The notes beneath the pieces were generated by a model that did no database searches, was not told the origin of the DNA, and worked only from the letters and a program-made list of their open reading frames with translations. Position numbers and translations under genes: made by a program. From Scopulibacillus darangshiensis (GTDB taxonomy: Bacteria > Bacillota > Bacilli > Bacillales > Sporolactobacillaceae): 50,973 nt of DNA. This document shows positions 45,234-50,973 of this stretch, in pieces (the first letter of the stretch is position 1; each line of letters starts with the position of its first letter). The stretch spans positions 1 to 50,973 of the forward strand of contig NZ_SLXK01000030.1 of the NCBI RefSeq assembly GCF_004341035.1, read 5' to 3'.

Positions 45234-45341
45234 ATGGAAATATTAGTAGCCATTGGAAGGGCGTCACTGAAGTATGATTACGGTGAATTATTTCAGGATG
45301 ACATCTATGACCGGGGAGGATTTATATGTTTTTTAAAATAA
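45234..45341 (+). CDS. Doubtful short frame overlapping the PL8 start
   Basis: A 35-codon ATG frame (MEILVAIGRASLKYDYGELF...) that ends 16 bases into the PL8 gene. There is no ribosome binding site. It may be a translational-coupling leader, a remnant, or chance. Confidence 0.2.
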   Translation: MEILVAIGRASLKYDYGELFQDDIYDRGGFICFLK

Positions 45342-47962
45342 GTGCTAGATTGGGTTTTATCGTTTTAGTTACTGTGCTGATGATACCGACTTTGACCATA
45401 TACTCCATGAATACCCAAAATAAGGTTTATGCCGCTGATGAATTTGATAGTTTGCGGATGAAGTGGAAAGATTATTTGACCGGAGGGAGCGAATATGATT
45501 CTGGTGATCCCGATATTTCCGCCTATATTGAAAGCCTCGTTACAAGTGTTACGAATAAGAAAGGAACAGGTTTTTGGGATACGATGAACCGTTCCAAAGA
45601 AAGATCCTATTTATGGAGTGATTTAGCCAGTAAAACGGATCCGGCAGACTTTACGGTCAGTTATAAACGGTTAGGGAAAATGGCGCTCGCTTATTCAATG
45701 AAGGATTGCTCACTCTATCAAAATCAAAAATTAAAAAAAGATATTGTGGACGGAATGGATTGGTTGTATAAGAACCGCTACAATGAAACGATGTCTGAAT
45801 ACGGAAACTGGTGGGATTGGGAAATCGGAACTCCGATGGCTCTCAAGGATTTGTTGGTGTTAATGTACAATGATTTAACCGACACACAAATAGAAAATAA
45901 TATTGCAGTCATCGACAGATTTGTTCCCGATCCAACCCATAGAACAAGAAAAATCTGGAGTACATTAGTAGAAACAGGGGCGAATCGGGTCGATAAAGCT
46001 TTAATCGTAGCCGTTCGGGGGATCGTAGGCAAAGATTCCGAGAAAATCGCGATAGCACGGAATGCATTAAGTGATGTTTTTCAGTATGTAAAGGACGGAG
46101 ACGGTTTTTATCGGGACGGTTCCTTTATTCAACATGTGGATGTCCCCTATAACGGGAGTTACGGTATTGTATTGATGAACCACCTCGTGGATGTGTTATA
46201 TGCTTTGTCGGGATCTTCTTGGAAGGTGACGGATCCTAACCTAAATAATGTGTATCGATGGGTGTTTGATTCCTTCGAGCCCTTGATCTATAAAGGGGCT
46301 ATGATGGATATGGTTCGCGGAAGGGCGATTTCAAGACAGGAGTCTTCGGACCATAGTGCCGGAAGAACGATCATTACGGCGTTATTGAAGTTGGCCGAGG
46401 CGGCCCCTTCCGATGTAGAGAATAGAATCAAAAGCATGTGTAAGTATTGGATTCAGAAAGATACCACTTTTGAAAACTATACAAAAGGCTTAACCATCAA
46501 TGAAATGATTCTGATCAAGTCACTGATGAATGATACCAAGATCAAGCCAAGAGATGAACTGGTGACAAGTCACGTGTTTTCTTCGATGGATCGCGTGATC
46601 CATTATCGACCGAATTGGGCTCTAGGGCTCAGTATGTATTCGAATCGTATCTCCAGTTTTGAAGGACTGAACAAAGAAAATCTGAAAGGCTGGTACACCG
46701 GAAGTGGCATGACCTATTTATACAACAATGATCTCACTCAATTCAGCAACGGATTCTGGCCGACTGTGGATTCGGTTCGGCTGCCCGGAACGACTACTGA
46801 CGGAGAATCGAAAGGTGTTACCCGAAGCCCCGAAAGCTGGGTTGGAGGCACGTCCATAGACGGGCTTTACAGCGTGGCCGGAATGTCTTTTGATTATCCT
46901 GACAGTAATCTGCGTGGGGAAAAATCCTGGTTTATGTTTGACGATGAAATTGTTGCTTTGGGTACCGGTATTACCGATGCCGAAAATCGAAAGGTGGAAA
47001 CGATTGTTGAAAACCGTAAGTTAGATAAAGACGGGGATAATGCACTAATTGTAAACGGCAAGAAGAAACCGAGTCAACTCGGATGGTCGGAAAAGATGAA
47101 TCATGTCAAATGGGCCCATTTGGAAGGGAATGTTTCTAATTCTGATATCGGCTATTATTTTCCGGGATCCGCAAACTTGTATGGACTTCGTGAAGCAAGA
47201 ACCGGATCCTGGAAAGAGATCAACGATGGAGGATCTTCGGATCCAGTTACAAGAAACTATCTGAGCCTAGCATTTGAACATGGGGTTAAACCTGAGAATG
47301 CTTCATATGCGTACGTATTGTTACCAAATAAAGACGCGCCTGCAACAAAAAAATACAGTAAAAATCCAGGCGTCCGAATTCTCAATAATACATCAACCAT
47401 TCAGGCAGTGAAAGAAAAAACGCTCGGGATAACAGCCGCAAACTTTTTCAAACCAGGAAAAGTGAGTTTCATTACGGCTGATAATCCCGCTTCCGTGACA
47501 GTAAGAAAAGAAGGAGGGGTGTTGACCCTTGCCGTAGCCGATCCGACACAAAAGCAAGATAACCTAACCATTGAACTCGACAAGCCGGAGCTGGCGGTTC
47601 TTAGTAAGGACAGCACGGTCAAAGTGAAGCAAACCTCACCTACGATTGAGGTGAAAGTTGATGTTTCCGGCTCTTTGGGAAAGACACAAGTTATTCGGTT
47701 TGCCATTGACGTTGACCATCTGGATGAATCCGTAAATTTCGGTTGGGAAAAAGGTTGGATCACGAACCAGGGAATATTCAATAGTTTGATGGCAAAGGTG
47801 GCACATATTCAGGATGAACAAAACAATGATAAAAAGATGCTTAATGGATTGACAGCTTTAGAAAATCAAGTACGAGCACAATCTGGAAAACATATTGATG
47901 AACAATTTTCAAAATCGCTGCTTGATGATATCACTTATTTAAAAAACCAGATAATATCCTAA
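45326..47962 (+). CDS. Secreted polysaccharide lyase family 8 (hyaluronate/chondroitin/xanthan lyase type)
   Basis: An 878-residue exported lyase expected to cleave a (1,4)-linked glucuronate-containing polysaccharide by beta-elimination, leaving an unsaturated uronate. Signal peptide residues 1-36 (cleavage near VYA-AD). Then an (alpha/alpha) toroid with GNWWDWEIGTPMALKDLL, ETGANRVDKALI, DGSFIQHVDVPYNGSYG and VRGRAISRQESSDHSAGRT, then beta domains. The catalytic set is Asn 220, His 270, Tyr 279, Arg 333/337; the spacings of 50, 9 and 54 residues equal those I recall for pneumococcal hyaluronate lyase (N349, H399, Y408, R462). The aromatic pair W162/W163 also keeps the 58-residue offset. No sortase or S-layer anchor seen. 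Confidence 0.93.
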   Translation: MFFKISARLGFIVLVTVLMIPTLTIYSMNTQNKVYAADEFDSLRMKWKDYLTGGSEYDSGDPDISAYIESLVTSVTNKKGTGFWDTMNRSKERSYLWSDLASKTDPADFTVSYKRLGKMALAYSMKDCSLYQNQKLKKDIVDGMDWLYKNRYNETMSEYGNWWDWEIGTPMALKDLLVLMYNDLTDTQIENNIAVIDRFVPDPTHRTRKIWSTLVETGANRVDKALIVAVRGIVGKDSEKIAIARNALSDVFQYVKDGDGFYRDGSFIQHVDVPYNGSYGIVLMNHLVDVLYALSGSSWKVTDPNLNNVYRWVFDSFEPLIYKGAMMDMVRGRAISRQESSDHSAGRTIITALLKLAEAAPSDVENRIKSMCKYWIQKDTTFENYTKGLTINEMILIKSLMNDTKIKPRDELVTSHVFSSMDRVIHYRPNWALGLSMYSNRISSFEGLNKENLKGWYTGSGMTYLYNNDLTQFSNGFWPTVDSVRLPGTTTDGESKGVTRSPESWVGGTSIDGLYSVAGMSFDYPDSNLRGEKSWFMFDDEIVALGTGITDAENRKVETIVENRKLDKDGDNALIVNGKKKPSQLGWSEKMNHVKWAHLEGNVSNSDIGYYFPGSANLYGLREARTGSWKEINDGGSSDPVTRNYLSLAFEHGVKPENASYAYVLLPNKDAPATKKYSKNPGVRILNNTSTIQAVKEKTLGITAANFFKPGKVSFITADNPASVTVRKEGGVLTLAVADPTQKQDNLTIELDKPELAVLSKDSTVKVKQTSPTIEVKVDVSGSLGKTQVIRFAIDVDHLDESVNFGWEKGWITNQGIFNSLMAKVAHIQDEQNNDKKMLNGLTALENQVRAQSGKHIDEQFSKSLLDDITYLKNQIIS

Positions 47963-47976
47963 CAGATGGGCATGGA

Positions 47977-48020
47977 AGAGGAACCTTCTGAATTTAAAGG
48001 TTCCTCTCCGTACTGTACGG
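47977..48020 (+). terminator. Double hairpin after the PL8 gene
   Basis: AGAGGAACCTT pairs with AAGGTTCCTCT (11 bp, 47977-48007), directly followed by the palindrome CCGTACTGTACGG (48008-48020). There is no T tract, so this may be an mRNA-stabilising 3' structure rather than a terminator. Confidence 0.5.
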
Positions 48021-48069
48021 TAAGTTAATAAACTTCCAATTAAGATTATGAGAGAAGGAAGGAAACAAC

Positions 48070-48591
48070 ATGGATCAAAAAATAAGTATCAGAAGAATGG
48101 AAAAGGAAGACATTGGCTTGTTAGAACGGGCCTTTACTGCGCAAGGTATTGTCAAACAAGAAGGCTATTTTTCAAAATGCTTTCATGAAACGGTCACGGG
48201 AGAGCGGGTGACACTGTTGGGGTTTTATAACGACCATTTGGCTGGGTGTTGTCACTTGATTATAAAACCGAAGTATGCGTTTTTCCGAGACCATCATATT
48301 CCAGAAATTAACGATTTAAATGTGTTTGTGGAATATAGGAAAAAAGGAATTGCCAGCCTTCTGATCGATCGATTCGAAAAAATTGCTGCAGAGACTTTTG
48401 ACGCAATCGGCATCGGGGTCGGGCTGTATGAAGATTACGGAACAGCCCAAAGATTATATTGTAAAAAAGGCTATATCCCCGATGGTAGAGGGGTGCAGTA
48501 TAAGGACGAAACGGTCCCTGCAGGGGAATATGTTCATTTGGATGACGATCTCGTCCTTCGTTTTACAAAGAGTCTGGGTGATCGAAAATAA
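48070..48591 (+). CDS. GNAT-family N-acetyltransferase
   Basis: A 173-residue acetyltransferase-fold protein. The acetyl-CoA binding region is NVFVEYRKKGIASLLIDRFE (residues 87-106), with VEYRKKGIA forming the V-x-x-x-x-R-x-x-G-x-A/G pattern. The substrate is unknown. It lies between the lyase and the DUF624 gene in the same direction. It may modify an amino sugar or be an unrelated stand-alone gene. Confidence 0.85.
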   Translation: MDQKISIRRMEKEDIGLLERAFTAQGIVKQEGYFSKCFHETVTGERVTLLGFYNDHLAGCCHLIIKPKYAFFRDHHIPEINDLNVFVEYRKKGIASLLIDRFEKIAAETFDAIGIGVGLYEDYGTAQRLYCKKGYIPDGRGVQYKDETVPAGEYVHLDDDLVLRFTKSLGDRK

Positions 48592-48597
48592 TTATAT

Positions 48598-48626
48598 GGC
48601 TGATCAAGGGCCTTGATCAATCAGCC
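48598..48626 (+). terminator. Intercistronic hairpin between the GNAT and DUF624 genes
   Basis: TGATCAAGG-G-CCTTGATCA is a perfect nine-base-pair palindrome, and alternatively GGCTGAT pairs with ATCAGCC around it. Weak T content follows. Confidence 0.5.
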
Positions 48627-48643
48627 TTAATAAGGGGGATAAG

Positions 48644-49279
48644 ATGGAATACAAAGGATGGCTAGGATCTTTTTATCGTATTGCTGAATGGATTATGCTT
48701 TTGGCTTATGTAAATATACTTTGGATTTTGTTTACGGCTATGGGCCTCATTGTAATGGGGGTGTTCCCATCAACGGTCGGTGTTTATACGGTTGTTCGCA
48801 AGTGGATTATAGGAGATGACGATGTACCTATTTGGAAAACCTTTTGGAATGCCTATCGGACTGAATTTGTTAAAGCGAATGCAGCCGGATATCTTTTTGT
48901 ATTAATCGGTTTGATTATTTTTATTGACCTTAGATTTTTTGAATCTCTCAGCGGTCTGATCTCATTGATTTTGTCCTATGCTTTTTTGGTTTTCTTTATT
49001 TTCCATTTGATGATGTGGTTGTTTTTCTTTCCGGTATTTGTTCATTATGACTTAACAATCCCTCAATACATTAAGCAAATATTTTTGGTTGTGATACTCC
49101 GTCCATTGGAGGCAATTTTAGCAGCCGCGGGCGGTATAGCGGTTTATTACCTCATGCTTCTTGTCCCGGGCTTAATTCCGTTTTTTGCCATGAGTGTGAT
49201 GGCGTTTGCTTTAATGTGGATAGCATGTCGTGCTTTTAGCAAACTAAAAATAAAAGTCGAAGAGCAAAATCAAGGTTAA
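48644..49279 (+). CDS. DUF624 membrane protein (YesL-like)
   Basis: A 211-residue integral membrane protein of the DUF624/YesL family with four to five predicted segments. The family pattern is visible at residues 20-45 (NILWILFTAMGLIVMGVFPS) and further as VGVYTVVRKWI. YesL-like proteins are nearly always found in glycan-utilisation loci next to LplABC-type importers and polysaccharide lyases, as here. Their function is not known. AAGGGGG precedes the ATG. Confidence 0.85.
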   Translation: MEYKGWLGSFYRIAEWIMLLAYVNILWILFTAMGLIVMGVFPSTVGVYTVVRKWIIGDDDVPIWKTFWNAYRTEFVKANAAGYLFVLIGLIIFIDLRFFESLSGLISLILSYAFLVFFIFHLMMWLFFFPVFVHYDLTIPQYIKQIFLVVILRPLEAILAAAGGIAVYYLMLLVPGLIPFFAMSVMAFALMWIACRAFSKLKIKVEEQNQG

Positions 49280-49425
49280 GACCTCTAAGTCAACTTTAGT
49301 ACATCTATAAAAGACATTTGTCCACATAAAGTGGAATTTCCTCTTGCATCTTGCCCAAAAACGAGTGATAATAATAAGAATATTCCGTTTAGCGGGTTGT
49401 ACAGCATAGGGAGTTGAGAGCTAAA

Positions 49426-50787
49426 ATGAAAATTGTTAAATTTGGTGGAACATCGTTAGCAACTGGAAATCAAGTCAGAAAGGTCTTTGATATTGTCATG
49501 TCCGACCCAGAAAGGCGGATTGTGGTTGTATCAGCACCAGGGAAGCGTTACCCTGAGGATATAAAAGTAACCGATTTGTTAATTGCTTGCGCTGAACATT
49601 ATTTGCGCTTTGGTGAAGGAAGAGAACAGTTTGAAGCAGTTATTGGCAGATATGCAAGCATTGCAGATGATTTGGGACTAGCCGAGGAAATCGTCAATAC
49701 CATTCATGATGATTTACTGAAAAGGTTGAATGGCAACCGCAAGAATCCACAGAAATATATGGATGCTGTAAAGGCTAGCGGGGAGGACAACCATGCCAAG
49801 CTAGTCGCTGCCTACTTCCAAAGCCAAGATATTGAAGCACACTATGTTAATCCAAAGGAGGCAGGTTTATGGGTCAGCGATGAACCGGGGGGCGCCCAAG
49901 TCTTATCCGAGTCGTATGATGCTTTATACAAGCTGCGTGATCGGTCTGGTATTTTAATCTTTCCCGGCTTTTTTGGTTATAACAAAGCTGATGAAATTGT
50001 AACGTTCTCCCGAAGCGGGTCAGATATCACTGGCTCAATTTTAGCCAATGCTGTTAAGGCGGACCTATATGAGAATTTTACGGATGTAGATGCGGTCTTT
50101 TCCGTCAATCCAACCATTGTTAACAATCCGAAGGAAGTTCATGAGCTAACCTATCGGGAAATGCGTGAACTTGCCTACGCCGGTTTTACCGTATTGCATG
50201 ATGAAGCACTCATTCCCGCCTTTCGTGCCAGAATCCCGGTGAATATCAAAAATACCAATCATCCGTACAAACCGGGGACAAGGATTGTCTATGAGCGTGA
50301 GCATACCAATGGTCCTGTTAATGGCATTGCTAGTGATAACGGTTTTTGCAGCATTTATATCGAAAAATATTTGCTTAACAAAGAAGTTGGCTTTGGCCGC
50401 AGATTGCTAAGTATTTTAGAGGAATTCGGCTTATCCTTTGAACACATGCCATCTGGAATCGATGATATATCTGTTATTTTAAGGCAAGATCAAATTCCTG
50501 ATCATTTGGAAAAAAGAATAGTCAGTCGGATTAAAGAAGATCTTGATGCTGATCATGTCATGGTTCGCCATGATCTGTCCCTCATCATGTTAGTTGGAGA
50601 AGGCATGCGAAATAATGTCGGGACAGCAGCACGGGCGTCTAATGCCCTTGCACAGGCCGAGGTGAACATTGAAATGATTAACCAAGGGTCATCTGAAGTG
50701 AGCATGATGTTTGGCGTAAAAGAAAAGGACGAAAAAAGGGCCGTTCAAGCGCTGTATGAGGAATTTTTCGCCGGTGTGGTGGTGTAA
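49426..50787 (+). CDS. thrD: Aspartate kinase (YclM/ThrD type)
   Basis: A 453-residue ATP-dependent aspartokinase, the first step to lysine, threonine and methionine. The N-terminus MKIVKFGGTSLATGNQ holds the conserved KFGG ATP/aspartate site, with VVVSAPGKRYPEDIKVTDLL and TFSRSGSDITGSILA further on. Two ACT domains occupy the last ~160 residues. The length and sequence are those of the monomeric-gene AK III/YclM type rather than LysC or DapG. I use ATG 49426; a TTG at 49414 directly abuts GGGAG. Downstream terminator. Unlinked to the glycan locus. Confidence 0.93.
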   Translation: MKIVKFGGTSLATGNQVRKVFDIVMSDPERRIVVVSAPGKRYPEDIKVTDLLIACAEHYLRFGEGREQFEAVIGRYASIADDLGLAEEIVNTIHDDLLKRLNGNRKNPQKYMDAVKASGEDNHAKLVAAYFQSQDIEAHYVNPKEAGLWVSDEPGGAQVLSESYDALYKLRDRSGILIFPGFFGYNKADEIVTFSRSGSDITGSILANAVKADLYENFTDVDAVFSVNPTIVNNPKEVHELTYREMRELAYAGFTVLHDEALIPAFRARIPVNIKNTNHPYKPGTRIVYEREHTNGPVNGIASDNGFCSIYIEKYLLNKEVGFGRRLLSILEEFGLSFEHMPSGIDDISVILRQDQIPDHLEKRIVSRIKEDLDADHVMVRHDLSLIMLVGEGMRNNVGTAARASNALAQAEVNIEMINQGSSEVSMMFGVKEKDEKRAVQALYEEFFAGVVV

Positions 50788-50800
50788 ATATATAGCAGTT

Positions 50801-50832
50801 AAAAAAAACGTGCAGTTTTTGCACGTTTTTTT
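50801..50832 (+). terminator. Terminator of the aspartate kinase gene
   Basis: AACGTGCA (50809-50816) and TGCACGTT (50820-50827) with an A-rich 5' flank and a TTTTTT 3' flank. Confidence 0.88.
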
Positions 50833-50837
50833 AGTTA

Positions 50838-50923
50838 ATCAGAAAGTATAACTTTCTGACGCACATAAGTGCAACTAAGCCTCTGTCTTCACCAAAGGCT
50901 CGCCAATCGGCGAGTTTTCTTTA
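50838..50923 (+). repeat. Chain of four hairpins, possible dispersed repeat or structured RNA
   Basis: Non-coding. In order: CAGAAAGT-ATA-ACTTTCTG (50840-50858), GCAC-ATAA-GTGC (50861-50872), AGCCT...AGGCT (about 50877-50900), and CTCGCC-AATC-GGCGAG (50899-50914) followed by TTTTCTTT. Last stem is terminator-like. Such chains occur in miniature repeats of Bacillales, but only one copy is in this window. Confidence 0.5.
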
Positions 50924-50973
50924 TAGTATCAGAATTTATAAATTTAGGGTTCCTTTTTTGTAGTATCAGAATT
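50924..50973. repeat. 13-bp direct repeat at the window edge
   Basis: TAGTATCAGAATT occurs at 50924-50936 and again at 50961-50973, where the window ends. The 37-base unit may continue as a tandem array. Confidence 0.55.

Noticed and set aside
32103-49279. Interpretation of the glycan locus as a mobile island
   Set aside because: No integrase, transposase, tRNA target or flanking direct repeat was seen, and composition could not be computed by eye.

Overview
The window looks like the chromosome of a low-to-medium GC, endospore-forming Firmicute of the order Bacillales. The evidence is strong AGGAGG-type ribosome binding sites, frequent TTG/GTG starts, SAM-I (S-box) leaders, a sigI-rsgI pair, CotF-type spore coat proteins, and a backbone in the same order as the yur/yus region of Bacillus subtilis (sufB-U-S-D-C, metQ-P-N, yusE, gcvH, yusI, fadE-A-N, coat protein). 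The genus cannot be fixed from sequence reading alone; a Bacillaceae or Sporolactobacillaceae member fits.

Layout. 0-9 kb: mixed housekeeping and accessory genes. These are a xanthine/urate-type NCS2 permease, a structured non-coding stretch, an MFS exporter, a repeat-rich 0.6-kb spacer, a GDSL lipase, proC, a membrane-anchored hypothetical, a secreted CAP-domain protein, a DUF488 protein, a multi-spanning membrane protein, and a clearly decayed S9 peptidase. 9-15.6 kb: two small spore coat genes face away from the fadN-fadA-fadE beta-oxidation operon, which carries a textbook FadR operator. 15.7-20.3 kb: a 93-residue hypothetical, a yusI-like ArsC/Spx-fold protein, gcvH, a yusE-like thioredoxin, sigI-rsgI, an SCP2-like protein and a thioredoxin-fold protein. 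20.4-26 kb: a methionine regulon in which one SAM-I riboswitch precedes metY plus an ACT-less homoserine dehydrogenase, and two SAM-I riboswitches in tandem precede metNPQ. 26-26.7 kb: a spacer with a small gene that seems to start at ATT. 26.7-32.1 kb: sufCDSUB, the Fe-S cluster assembly operon.

32.1-49.3 kb is the most unusual part, an apparent glycan-utilisation locus. A divergent GntR/FCD regulator sits next to a promoter that overlaps a palindrome. Then come a tightly packed set of five catabolic enzymes (Gfo/Idh/MocA oxidoreductase, DUF993 aldolase-like protein, two xylose-isomerase-like TIM barrels, a D-2-hydroxyacid dehydrogenase), a cytosolic DUF2264 protein, a lipoprotein plus two permeases of an LplABC/YtcQ-type ABC importer without its own ATPase, a cytosolic GH29 fucosidase-like enzyme, a secreted PL8 lyase, a GNAT acetyltransferase and a YesL-like DUF624 membrane protein. 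The simplest model is extracellular cleavage of a uronate-containing polysaccharide by the PL8 lyase, oligosaccharide import, cytosolic trimming by DUF2264 and GH29 proteins, and breakdown of a released sugar by an oxidative/aldol route that I cannot match to a named pathway. 49.4-51 kb: a YclM/ThrD-type aspartate kinase, then a chain of hairpins and a 13-bp direct repeat at the window edge.

I saw no tRNA, rRNA, CRISPR array, intact transposase or phage gene. All functional calls are from motif reading and remembered family features; no search was run.
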